Part shown: positions 1-7,604 of the stretch, piece after piece | How positions within the stretch are numbered: position 1 is the stretch's first letter | How the letters are laid out: every line of letters begins with the position of its first letter | Source of the DNA: Sphingomonas sp. Leaf230 | Lineage (GTDB): Bacteria > Pseudomonadota > Alphaproteobacteria > Sphingomonadales > Sphingomonadaceae | DNA length: 64,000 nt | Reading direction: 5' to 3' | Assembly: GCF_001421745.1 (NCBI RefSeq) | Contig: NZ_LMKW01000001.1 | Location: forward strand, 124,001-188,000 | Program-made: the position numbers and the translations under genes | The notes under the pieces: generated by a model | Told to the model about the DNA's origin: nothing | Seen by the model: the letters and a program-made list of their open reading frames with translations, nothing else | The model's database searches: none

Positions 1-415
1 GATCGCGCCCGACGGCGTGCAGGATCCAGCCGATCATCCCGGTGACGGTCGACTTGCCGCTCGTCCCCGCCACCCCGATCGGTAGCCGGCTATCGTTGAA
101 CAGCGACGCCAGCATGGCCGCGCGGGTCGAGCGGGTGCAGCCGAACGCATCCGCCGCGATCATGTCCGGCACGGTCGCCTCGATCGCCGCGGAAGCGATG
201 ACAAGCTGGTCCGCCGAGACGATCCCGCTGCCGTCCTGCGGGAACAGCGCGACGCCCTTCGCCGCGAGGTCGTCGAACTTGGCAGGCACGCGGCCTTGGT
301 CGAGGTTGCGGTCCGAGCCGGCAACAGTCGCGCCGCGGCCCGCGAGGATCATCGCGAGCGGCATCATGCCGCTGCCGCCGATGCCGACGAAGAAACAGGG
401 TTTGCTGATATCCAT
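1..415 (-). CDS. Mur ligase family protein (MurC/Mpl-like), 3' end cut by window edge
   Basis: Probable ATP-dependent Mur ligase that joins an amino acid or peptide to UDP-N-acetylmuramate. Only the N-terminal 138 residues lie in the window. The protein starts MDISKPCFFVGIGGSGM, a Rossmann-type UDP-binding motif as in MurC, and has the Mur-ligase P-loop GTSGKST near residue 120. The ATG at 413-415 directly precedes the conserved start of the fold. It is divergent, with a 52-bp gap, from an LD-carboxypeptidase gene, which suggests muropeptide recycling (as with Mpl) or a specialised MurC paralogue rather than the essential MurC of the division cluster, since no dcw genes are adjacent. The family is clear from the sequence; the exact substrate is not. 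Confidence 0.8.
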   Translation of the reverse strand, partial: MDISKPCFFVGIGGSGMMPLAMILAGRGATVAGSDRNLDQGRVPAKFDDLAAKGVALFPQDGSGIVSADQLVIASAAIEATVPDMIAADAFGCTRSTRAAMLASLFNDSRLPIGVAGTSGKSTVTGMIGWILHAVGRD

Positions 416-467
416 CGGCCCGCGATATGGGCGGTTTGGAAACGGGGCAAGGTCGGGAACACGAACA

Positions 468-1283
468 ATGCGCATCGGTGTCCTCGCCGCGTCGAGCCGG
501 ACCAATCCCGCGGCGATCGCCAAGATCACCGCCTACGTAGCCACCGCGTTCCCGGGGGTCGAACTCGTCTTCCACCCGCAGTGCCTGGAGACCGACGGCC
601 ACTTCGCCGGTTCCGATTTCCGCAGGGCGGCGGCGTTCCTCGAATACGCCAACGATCCGGCGTTCGACGCGATCTGGTTCCTCCGTGGTGGCTATGGCGC
701 GAACCGCATCCTCGCGATGGTCATGCCCGAACTCGGCCGCGCAGCGCGGCACAAGACCTATCTCGGCTATTCCGACGTCGGCTTCCTGCTCGGTGCGCTC
801 TATGCCCGGCGGATCGGGCGGCCGGTGCACGGCCCGATGGTCAGCGACGTCAACCGTCATGACGGAGAAGCGACGGTCGCGCGATCGCTCGGCTGGATGG
901 TGCGCGGCGATCGGGCCGCGCTGGAGCCGGGACTGAACGGGCAACCGTCGGCCGCCTTCAACCTGAGCATCCTCACCTCGCTGATCGGTACGCCGTGGCT
1001 GCCCGACCTGACCGACCACGTCTTGATCGTCGAGGAGGTGTCCGAGCCCATGTACGCGATCGACCGCATGCTCTTCAAAGTCGCCAACGCCACGCAGTTG
1101 AAGGGCATCGCCGGCCTGCGCCTCGGTGCGGTGACGGCGGTGCAGGAGAACGATCCACCCTGGGGCGAGACACTCGATTACATGATGGTGCGGTGGAGCC
1201 GCGACATGGGCGTGCCGTATCTCGGTCGCGCGGAAGTCGGCCACACGCAGGCAAACCATGTCGTCCCGTTCGGGGTGGCGTGA
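468..1283 (+). CDS. LD-carboxypeptidase, peptidase family S66 (LdcA/MccF-like)
   Basis: A 271-residue serine peptidase of family S66. LdcA members release the terminal D-Ala from tetrapeptide muropeptides during cell-wall recycling. Visible features are the GGYG turn (residues 74-77), the nucleophile motif GYSD with Ser102, a Glu in IVEEVSEP near 190, and GHTQANHV with His259, so the whole Ser-Glu-His triad appears present. An open frame extends 5' to position 42 but runs over the divergent Mur-ligase gene; the ATG at 468, starting MRIGVLAASS, is the first codon consistent with the family. There is no signal peptide, so a cytoplasmic recycling role fits. The divergent Mur ligase supports cell-wall turnover. 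Confidence 0.88.
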   Translation: MRIGVLAASSRTNPAAIAKITAYVATAFPGVELVFHPQCLETDGHFAGSDFRRAAAFLEYANDPAFDAIWFLRGGYGANRILAMVMPELGRAARHKTYLGYSDVGFLLGALYARRIGRPVHGPMVSDVNRHDGEATVARSLGWMVRGDRAALEPGLNGQPSAAFNLSILTSLIGTPWLPDLTDHVLIVEEVSEPMYAIDRMLFKVANATQLKGIAGLRLGAVTAVQENDPPWGETLDYMMVRWSRDMGVPYLGRAEVGHTQANHVVPFGVA

Positions 1284-1358
1284 CGTTCGACCCCGGCTTG
1301 CCTATATAGGGTGTGCGACGGCATAAGCCGCGGCTCTTCCAACACCAGAAAGTCCTCC

Positions 1359-3350
1359 ATGTCCGTCATGTTCCGAATCACGCTGCCCGACGGTTCCGTC
1401 CGCGAGGTTGCGCCCGGGACTACCCCCGCGGACGTCGCCGCCGCGATCGGCCCCGGTCTCGCTAAGGCCGCGCTCGCCGCGCGCATCGACGGGCAGGTGC
1501 GCGATCTCAACCGGCCGTTCGAGGGCGACACCGCGCTCGCGCTGGTGACCGCGCGCGACGAGGCGGATGCGCTGGAGCTCGTCCGCCACGATCTTGCGCA
1601 CGTCATGGCCGAAGCGGTGCAGCACCTCTTCCCCGGCACGCAGATCACTTTTGGCCCTGCGACCGACGATGGCTTCTATTACGACTTCGCGCCGAAGGAC
1701 CGCCCCTTCACCGAGGAGGACCTGCCCGCGATCGAAGCCGAGATGCGCGCGATCATCGCCCGGAACGAGCCGTTCCTGCGCGAGGTTTGGTCGCGCCAGC
1801 AGCTGATGGACCGCTGGACGCAGCAGGGCGAGAGCTTCAAGGCCGAATGGGCCGCCGAACTGCCCGAGGGCGAGGAACTGACGATCTACCGCCAGGGCGA
1901 GTGGCTCGACATGTGCCGCGGGCCGCACATGGCCTCGACCGGGAAGCTCGACCCCGCCGCGTTCAAGCTCACGCGCGTCAGCGGTGCGTATTGGCGCGGC
2001 GACCAGAAGAACGCGATGCTGTCACGCATCTACGGCACCGGCTGGCTCAACAAGAAACAGCTCGACCAGCATCTCTTCCGCCTCGAGGAAGCCGCCAAGC
2101 GCGATCACCGCAAGATCGGCGCGGAGATGGACCTGTTCCACCTCCAGTCCGAGGCGCAGGGGTCGGTGTTCTGGCACCCCAACGGCTTCGTGCTCTGGCG
2201 CCAGCTGGAAGCGTATATGCGCCGTCGCCTCGACGCTGCCGACTATGCCGAGGTCAAGACCCCGCAGCTGATGGACGCCAAGCAGTGGGAGCAGTCGGGC
2301 CACTGGGGCAAGTACCGCGAGAACATGTTCGTCGTCCCCGACGAGATCCCGAACGGCGAGGATGAGGGCGCAGTCCTGTCCGGCAAGGGAGAGCTGATGG
2401 CACTCAAGCCGATGAACTGCCCCGCGCACGTGCTGATCTTCAAGCAGGGGATCAAGTCGTATCGCGACCTGCCGATCCGGATGGCCGAGTTCGGCTGCTG
2501 CCACCGCAACGAGCCGCACGGCGCACTTCACGGCATCATGCGCGTCCGCCAGTTCACGCAGGACGACGCGCACATCTTCGTCCGCGAGGATCAGCTGGTC
2601 GAAGAAGTACGCAAGTTCTGCGAGCTGCTCAACAGCGTCTACAAGGACCTGGGCTTCGAAGACTATGCGGTGAAGCTCGCGCTGCGCCCCGAGAAGCGGT
2701 TCGGCGACGACGCGATGTGGGACAAGGCCGAGGCGGAATTGCGCGAGGCGGTGATGCAGTCCGGCCTGAGCGATACGATCAAGGCGAACTTCGAGGAACT
2801 GCCGGGTGAGGGCGCCTTCTATGCCCCGAAGCTCGAATTCCATTTGACCGACGCGATCGGCCGGACGTGGCAGGTCGGCACGATCCAGTCGGACCGCGTG
2901 CTGCCCGAACGACTCGACGCATCTTATGTCGGCGCGGACGGCGAGCGGCATCGCCCGGTGATGCTCCACCGCGCGATCCTCGGTACGTTCGAGCGTTTCA
3001 TCGGCATCCTGATTGAGCATCATGCCGGCCGCTTCCCGCTCTGGCTCGCGCCGGTGCAGGCGGTCGTGGCAACGATCGTGTCGGATGCCGACGACTATGC
3101 ACTTGAGGTTGCGGCTAAGCTGAAGGCGGCGGGCATTCGCGTCGAAACGGATCTGCGCAACGAGAAGATCAACTACAAGGTGCGCGAGCATTCGCTGGCG
3201 AAGGTGCCGAACCTGCTGGTCGTCGGCAAGCGCGAGGCCGAGGAGGGCAAGGTCGCGCTGCGCACGCTCGGCAGCCAGGCCCAGACCATCCTGACGCTCG
3301 ACGAAGCGATCGCGCGTCTTGCAGACGAGGCACGCGCACCCGATATGTGA
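1359..3350 (+). CDS. thrS: threonine--tRNA ligase
   Basis: Class II threonyl-tRNA synthetase of 663 residues, the normal length, charging tRNA-Thr in the cytoplasm. The order is an N-terminal TGS domain (from FRITLPDGS), the editing/SAD domain, the catalytic core with the zinc cysteine in MNCPAH (Cys354), motif 2 ([15 protein letters not shown]), [10 protein letters not shown] with a zinc histidine, motif 3 ([11 protein letters not shown]), and a C-terminal anticodon-binding domain. The frame is open from 1311, but [10 protein letters not shown] at 1359 is the likely start; a second ATG at 1368 is possible. infC follows after a 83-nt spacer containing a stem-loop, a thrS-infC arrangement common in bacteria. 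Confidence 0.97.
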   Translation: MSVMFRITLPDGSVREVAPGTTPADVAAAIGPGLAKAALAARIDGQVRDLNRPFEGDTALALVTARDEADALELVRHDLAHVMAEAVQHLFPGTQITFGPATDDGFYYDFAPKDRPFTEEDLPAIEAEMRAIIARNEPFLREVWSRQQLMDRWTQQGESFKAEWAAELPEGEELTIYRQGEWLDMCRGPHMASTGKLDPAAFKLTRVSGAYWRGDQKNAMLSRIYGTGWLNKKQLDQHLFRLEEAAKRDHRKIGAEMDLFHLQSEAQGSVFWHPNGFVLWRQLEAYMRRRLDAADYAEVKTPQLMDAKQWEQSGHWGKYRENMFVVPDEIPNGEDEGAVLSGKGELMALKPMNCPAHVLIFKQGIKSYRDLPIRMAEFGCCHRNEPHGALHGIMRVRQFTQDDAHIFVREDQLVEEVRKFCELLNSVYKDLGFEDYAVKLALRPEKRFGDDAMWDKAEAELREAVMQSGLSDTIKANFEELPGEGAFYAPKLEFHLTDAIGRTWQVGTIQSDRVLPERLDASYVGADGERHRPVMLHRAILGTFERFIGILIEHHAGRFPLWLAPVQAVVATIVSDADDYALEVAAKLKAAGIRVETDLRNEKINYKVREHSLAKVPNLLVVGKREAEEGKVALRTLGSQAQTILTLDEAIARLADEARAPDM

Positions 3351-3357
3351 TCCAACG

Positions 3358-3401
3358 GGGCCGGCTTTCCGAGCGCGGGTTTCTGCGCTATACGCCGGCC
3401 C
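3358..3401 (+). promoter_or_regulatory. nested stem-loop in the thrS-infC spacer (infC leader)
   Basis: Two nested inverted repeats occupy the spacer. The outer arms GGGCCGGC (3358-3365) and GCCGGCCC (3394-3401) are perfect complements, and inside them AGCGC (3372-3376) pairs with GCGCT (3385-3389). No U-run follows, so it is not an obvious terminator. It would fold just upstream of the infC Shine-Dalgarno and could influence mRNA processing or IF3 expression; that role is inference. Confidence 0.45.
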
Positions 3402-3433
3402 AAATATTGTCAGAAACTTCAGGAGCAAACCCC

Positions 3434-3979
3434 ATACGTCCTCCCACGATGCGCCGGCCGATGCAGACGCCCGCAATGAACGGCCCACGATTCAACGAAT
3501 TCATCCAGAGCCAGAAGGTCCGCGTGATCGATCACGAGGGCGAGAATCTGGGCGTGATGTACACGCGCGAAGCGATTGAGCAGGCAGCCGAGCATGGCCT
3601 CGACCTGGTCGAAGTGTCGCCTAATGCCGATCCGCCCGTCGCCAAGTTCCTCGATGTCGGCAAGTTCAAGTACGAGGCGCAGAAGAAGGCGAACCTCGCA
3701 CGCAAGTCGCAGAAGACGCAGGAAATCAAGGAGATCAAGATGCGTCCGAACATCGACGACCATGACTACGACACGAAGATGAAGAAGGTGAACGACTTCA
3801 TCGGCGAGGGCGACAAGGTCAAGATCACGCTGCGCTTTCGCGGTCGCGAGCTCAGTCACGGCCAGCTCGGCATGAACCTGTTGAAGCGCGTTCAGGACGA
3901 CGTCGCGGAGATCGCCAAGATCGAGGCGTATCCCCGCATGGAAGGCCGCCAGATGCTGATGGTGCTCGCACCGAAGTGA
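3434..3979 (+). CDS. infC: translation initiation factor IF-3, probable AUA start
   Basis: IF-3 binds the 30S subunit, prevents premature 50S joining and proofreads the start codon. The protein shows the N-domain ([23 protein letters not shown]), a lysine-rich linker ([24 protein letters not shown] is the conserved region, shown here only as landmark residues 75-100) and a C-domain ending in [13 protein letters not shown]. The first in-frame ATG is 3449 (MRRPMQTP), but nothing like a Shine-Dalgarno precedes it at working distance. AGGAG at 3421-3425 lies 8 nt before an in-frame ATA at 3434, ideal spacing. Non-canonical AUU/AUA/AUC starts are the known basis of IF3 autoregulation, so I place the start there (181 residues); 3449 (176 residues) is the conservative alternative. 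rpmI and rplT, which often follow infC, are absent. Confidence 0.95.
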   Translation: MRPPTMRRPMQTPAMNGPRFNEFIQSQKVRVIDHEGENLGVMYTREAIEQAAEHGLDLVEVSPNADPPVAKFLDVGKFKYEAQKKANLARKSQKTQEIKEIKMRPNIDDHDYDTKMKKVNDFIGEGDKVKITLRFRGRELSHGQLGMNLLKRVQDDVAEIAKIEAYPRMEGRQMLMVLAPK

Positions 3980-4015
3980 TGGCGTAGCGGCTTAGGCCGC
4001 TACCACGAGATTTGA

Positions 4016-4051
4016 GGCTGGTCAGTCCTGATGGACTGGCCAGCCTTTTTT
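4016..4051 (+). terminator. rho-independent terminator after infC
   Basis: A 13-bp stem, GGCTGGTCAGTCC with GGACTGGCCAGCC and one G-U pair, has a 4-nt TGAT loop and is followed by six T residues. It lies 36 nt after the infC stop codon. Confidence 0.93.
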
Positions 4052-4420
4052 GTTTGTCGGTACTGGGTGTCTGGTTGCTCGCATCTAGCGCCCGACTTCC
4101 GGCTCCTGTGAGATTCCGGGGCCGTATGCATTGGTTCAAACGGGATGTGCGGGCTTCCCTCCTACCGGTGAGGCGGGTTGCCGGACGCGCAACCTGAGAA
4201 GCCTCGTTCGATAGGCCGGAATTGGTCAGACTCCCTTTCCAAGTAGCCGACGGATAGTTCGTATTCACGGCCGGTGCTCAGAATGCAGCGCAATTTTCTG
4301 TCTTGCAGCCGAACCCAGCACTCCCGGGTCGCGCGGCTCCACGGCAACCAAGTTGCAATTTGAAACTAGGGTTTGCTGTTTGTACTATGTGGCGGTTTGG
4401 AGACACAATGTTCAAAAATA

Positions 4421-4440
4421 GATTTCCGTATGCGGAAATC
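4421..4440. promoter_or_regulatory. operator-like palindrome 1 upstream of TonB receptor
   Basis: Perfect inverted repeat GATTTCCG-TATG-CGGAAATC, lying 80-99 bp upstream of the receptor start in the AT-rich leader. The size suits a dimeric regulator. The regulator is not identifiable from this window. Confidence 0.5.
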
Positions 4441-4487
4441 AGTAGACGTGAAGGGTGGAATATCTCTACCTAACGGCCAAACCATAA

Positions 4488-4505
4488 GTTCGAAAACATT
4501 CGAAC
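4488..4505. promoter_or_regulatory. operator-like palindrome 2 upstream of TonB receptor
   Basis: Perfect inverted repeat GTTCGAA-AACA-TTCGAAC ending 14 bp before the receptor ATG. Its position in the leader or over the promoter would let a bound repressor block expression. The form resembles LacI/TetR-type operators, but assigning a family is inference. Confidence 0.55.
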
Positions 4506-4519
4506 ACGTCAGGGAGAGA

Positions 4520-7438
4520 ATGCCGATGCGTATGACCGCATATCTGTTGTCCGCCGTCGCGACTGCGGCCATCGTCACGCCGGCATTCGCGCAACAGGCG
4601 ACGTCCACCGTCGAAGCGCAGGCGTCGCCCTCGCAGGGTACCGCCAACGCATCGGTTGCGGGCCAGACCAACGCTGCAACGGACGCCGACACCACGCGCG
4701 CGGCAAGTGCCAACGCCGGGATTCAGGGTAACGCCAGCGACATCGTCATCACCGCGACGCGCCGTTCCGAACGTCTGTCGAACGTGCCAATCGCGGTTTC
4801 GGCAGTCGGTCAGGAAGCGCTGCAGAATTCGGGCGGCAGCGACATTCGCTCGCTCAACCAGCTTGCGCCGTCGTTGCTGATCTCGTCGACCGGTAACGAA
4901 TCGAACGCGTCCGCGCGTATTCGCGGAATCGGTACGGTCGGCGACAATCCCGGCCTCGAAAGCTCGGTCGCGGTCTTTATCGACGGTGTCTATCGCAGCC
5001 GCACGGGCGTCGGTCTCAACGAACTGGGCGAGATCGACCGCGTCGAGGTTCTGCGCGGCCCGCAGGGCACGCTGTTCGGTCGCAATGCCTCCGCGGGCCT
5101 CATCAACATCATCACACGGTCGCCTGAGTTCGACTGGCATGGCAACGCCGAGGCGACCTATGGCAATTACGACCAGAAGCGGCTTGCGGGCGGCGTCACC
5201 GGTCCGCTGATCGCCGACAAGCTCGCCTTCCGGGTCGACGGCGTCTACGTGAACCGCAACGGCTTCTACAAGAACGTCACGGCAGCCAACGGCAGCGAGA
5301 GCCGCGTCAACGACCGCGATCGGTATTTCGTCCGCGGCCAGTTGCTGTTCAAGCCGACCGATACCTTGAGCTTCCGCCTGATCGGCGACTATTCGCACCG
5401 CAAGGAAAGCTGCTGCGGCGCGGTCTATTACAACCAGGTCGAGACGACCGATCCCACCCCGAACGCAGCCGGCGTTGCGCCGTTCTTCGCCACCGTCAAC
5501 ACCGATGGCGCGGTCACGAACAACACGACGAACCGCATCGTCGACATCCTGCGTCGCCAGGGTGCGGTGTTCCCGCTGGCCGGCAACACGCCTGATCCGT
5601 TCAGCCGCGACGTCGCGATCACGCCCGGTCAGACCTTCCGGAATACCACCAAGGATTACGGCGGCTCGCTGCAGGCCGACTGGGATCTCGGTGGCGCGAC
5701 GTTGACGTCGATCACTGCGTATCGCCAGTACAAGTCGGGCAACGCGGGAGATGTCGACTATACCAACATCGATCTCACGCACCGCGCGGCGGACGGCAAT
5801 GCCTACCGCCAGTTCAAGACCTTCACGCAGGAAGCGCGCCTCCAGGGTTCGCTGTTCAACGACAAGCTCGACTGGCTGGTCGGCGGCTTCTACTCGAACG
5901 AGAAGCTCAAGCTGGTCGATAACGTCGTCTTCGGCGCGCAATACGGGCAGTTCGCGGCCTGCCGGCTCGTCGCCACAGTCAGCCCGAACGCCGTGCTGCA
6001 GAACCAGAACAACCCAGGCTGCATGAGCGCGGCCGGACGCGCGACAATCGCCGGCGCCTTTGGCCCGGCTGGCGGCCTGATCACGTCGGCGCTCGACCGC
6101 CTGACCGGTGGGGTCGGTCTCGGTGGCGGGGTCAACAACGTCGGCGACTCCGGCTCGATCTACCGCCAGAAGAGCGAGAACTACGCGTTCTTCACACACA
6201 ACATCTTGCATCTGACCGACACGTTGTCGCTGACCGGCGGTCTTCGCTACACGCACGAAACGAAGAAGTTCAACGCGAAGTTCAACAACAACAACACGGT
6301 CTGCCCGATCCAGCAGGCGGCACTCGCGCCCCTCACGCAGTCGCAGAGCGGCGCCACGGCGTTCGCGCAGGGCATCGTGACCTTGACCTGCACCGGCAAC
6401 TCCAGCCCGGCGTTGAACGCGCTGAACCTCAACGACAGCTTCGGCGACGGCGAGTTCACCGGCACGGCGGTCCTGTCGTGGAAGCCGTTCACCAAGCTGC
6501 TGACCTACGCGTCGTTCGCCAAGGGCTACAAGGCGGGCGGCTACAACCTCGACCGTTCGGATCTGGGCGGGGTAAACGGCGTGCTGACGCCGCGGACCAA
6601 TGCCGATGCACCGGGCCTGCGCTTCAACGCCGAGAAGGTGAACAATTACGAACTCGGTGCGAAGTTCAACACGCGTGGCTTCACGTTCAATGTCGCCGCG
6701 TTCCGCGAGGAGTTCACCGACTTCCAGCTCAACACCTTCAACGGCTCGATCTTCGTCGTGCAGAACATCGAAGCGTGCAAGGACAGCCTGGGCGGCCTCG
6801 ATAGCGACAACGGGTTCAATCCGGTCACTGGTGCGCAGACCGGAGGGTGCCCGACCAACCGTTCGAAGAAGCCGGGCGTGATCTCGCAGGGCGTCGAGCT
6901 GGAAGCGACGATGTCGCCGATCAAGCAGGTCACGTTCACGGCGGGCTATACCTATGCGGATACCCATTTCCGCAAGAACCTGATCGGCAGCTCGACCACC
7001 GGCGAGCCGCTCGACCGCGCACTCTTCCTGCTGCCGGGCAGCCAGTTGTCGAACGCCCCCAAGAACGTCGTCACGACGTCGTTCGCCTGGACGCCGGATC
7101 TCGGCTCGAACGGTATGTCGGGGCTGATCTATGTCGATAGCCGCCTGTCGTCGGACTATAATACCGGTTCCGATCTGGCGCCGGAGAAGAAGCAGGACGG
7201 CTTCGCCGTGGTGAATGCCCGCGTTGGCCTGCGCGGCAAGGACCAGGCTTGGGCGCTCGAGTTCTGGGCACAGAATGTGTTCAACAAGAACTACATCCAG
7301 GTCGCGTTCAACACGCCGTTCCAGGGTGCCGGGTCTTCGGCAAACGTCGCAGCCTATGGTGGCACCGGCAACGCGCTCTACTCGGCATTCCTCGCCGAGC
7401 CACGCACCTACGGCCTGACGCTGCGCTCGCGCTTCTGA
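4520..7438 (+). CDS. TonB-dependent receptor
   Basis: Outer-membrane active-transport barrel of 972 residues energised by TonB-ExbBD. After a cleavable signal peptide (MPMRMTAYLLSAVATAAIVTPAFAQ) and a low-complexity Ala/Thr-rich stretch comes a TonB-box-like DIVITATRR, the plug domain (RLSNVPIAVSAV, ARIRGIGTVGDNPG, VEVLRGPQGTLFGRNASAG) and a long barrel ending in a terminal Phe (YGLTLRSRF), as BamA substrates do. AGGGAG lies just upstream; the ATG at 4520 or 4526 is the start, and the open frame back to 4373 is probably untranslated leader. It stands alone with no transport partner nearby, so the substrate (siderophore, glycan or other) cannot be given. The upstream palindromes suggest regulated, substrate-induced expression. 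Confidence 0.93.
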   Translation: MPMRMTAYLLSAVATAAIVTPAFAQQATSTVEAQASPSQGTANASVAGQTNAATDADTTRAASANAGIQGNASDIVITATRRSERLSNVPIAVSAVGQEALQNSGGSDIRSLNQLAPSLLISSTGNESNASARIRGIGTVGDNPGLESSVAVFIDGVYRSRTGVGLNELGEIDRVEVLRGPQGTLFGRNASAGLINIITRSPEFDWHGNAEATYGNYDQKRLAGGVTGPLIADKLAFRVDGVYVNRNGFYKNVTAANGSESRVNDRDRYFVRGQLLFKPTDTLSFRLIGDYSHRKESCCGAVYYNQVETTDPTPNAAGVAPFFATVNTDGAVTNNTTNRIVDILRRQGAVFPLAGNTPDPFSRDVAITPGQTFRNTTKDYGGSLQADWDLGGATLTSITAYRQYKSGNAGDVDYTNIDLTHRAADGNAYRQFKTFTQEARLQGSLFNDKLDWLVGGFYSNEKLKLVDNVVFGAQYGQFAACRLVATVSPNAVLQNQNNPGCMSAAGRATIAGAFGPAGGLITSALDRLTGGVGLGGGVNNVGDSGSIYRQKSENYAFFTHNILHLTDTLSLTGGLRYTHETKKFNAKFNNNNTVCPIQQAALAPLTQSQSGATAFAQGIVTLTCTGNSSPALNALNLNDSFGDGEFTGTAVLSWKPFTKLLTYASFAKGYKAGGYNLDRSDLGGVNGVLTPRTNADAPGLRFNAEKVNNYELGAKFNTRGFTFNVAAFREEFTDFQLNTFNGSIFVVQNIEACKDSLGGLDSDNGFNPVTGAQTGGCPTNRSKKPGVISQGVELEATMSPIKQVTFTAGYTYADTHFRKNLIGSSTTGEPLDRALFLLPGSQLSNAPKNVVTTSFAWTPDLGSNGMSGLIYVDSRLSSDYNTGSDLAPEKKQDGFAVVNARVGLRGKDQAWALEFWAQNVFNKNYIQVAFNTPFQGAGSSANVAAYGGTGNALYSAFLAEPRTYGLTLRSRF

Positions 7439-7453
7439 TCGTGTGACTGAATG

Positions 7454-7490
7454 AAAAGCCGGCGCGCAGTTCGCTGCGGGCCGGCTTTTT
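7454..7490. terminator. bidirectional rho-independent terminator
   Basis: Stem AAAAGCCGGC with GCCGGCTTTT around a GC-rich loop, 15 bp after the receptor stop. The A-run on one side and T-run on the other let it work for the plus-strand receptor and for minus-strand glnD, which converges from 7605. Confidence 0.85.
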
Positions 7491-7515
7491 CGTGCTCGTG
7501 CTCCCTGAAAACCCC

Positions 7516-7596
7516 GGTTCTCCTGCGAACGCAGGAGCCCAGGATTACAGGCGCTACGCTCTGTTACCCGGGGCTCCCGCCTTCGCGGGAGAACCG
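7516..7596. repeat. paired palindromic repeat, family B copy 1
   Basis: Two arms in inverted orientation, each itself palindromic (TTCTCCTGCGAACGCAGGAG and CTCCCGCCTTCGCGGGAGAA), separated by about 35 nt. Diverged relatives occur near 11.9, 28.4, 35.0, 46.3, 51.7, 55.9 and 58.6 kb. Confidence 0.85.
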
Positions 7597-7604
7597 GAAG
7601 CGCG

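Larger units (their letters stand above)
4052..4519. other. intergenic region upstream of the TonB receptor
   Basis: About 470 bases without a convincing gene. A 61-codon minus-strand frame at 4162-4347 (MPWSRATRECWVRL...) has no recognisable domain and less typical codon use, so I do not call it. The last 150 bases are clearly more AT-rich than their surroundings and hold two perfect palindromes, consistent with a regulated promoter for the receptor gene. The GGTTCAAAC near 4133 resembles a tRNA T-loop, but no cloverleaf forms around it. Confidence 0.5.

Noticed and set aside
90..1259. 389-codon minus-strand frame across the LD-carboxypeptidase
   Set aside because: It is an Arg/His-rich shadow frame on high-GC DNA; the plus strand encodes the conserved S66 protein.
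4120..4190. tRNA-like sequence (GGTTCAAAC)
   Set aside because: No acceptor stem, anticodon arm or CCA end can be folded around it.
4162..4347. 61-codon minus-strand frame upstream of the TonB receptor
   Set aside because: No recognisable domain or good ribosome-binding site; described as part of the intergenic region only.
4466..6967. 833-codon minus-strand frame inside the TonB receptor
   Set aside because: Its Arg/Val/Glu-rich low-complexity composition is typical of antisense frames; the sense frame has plug and barrel motifs.
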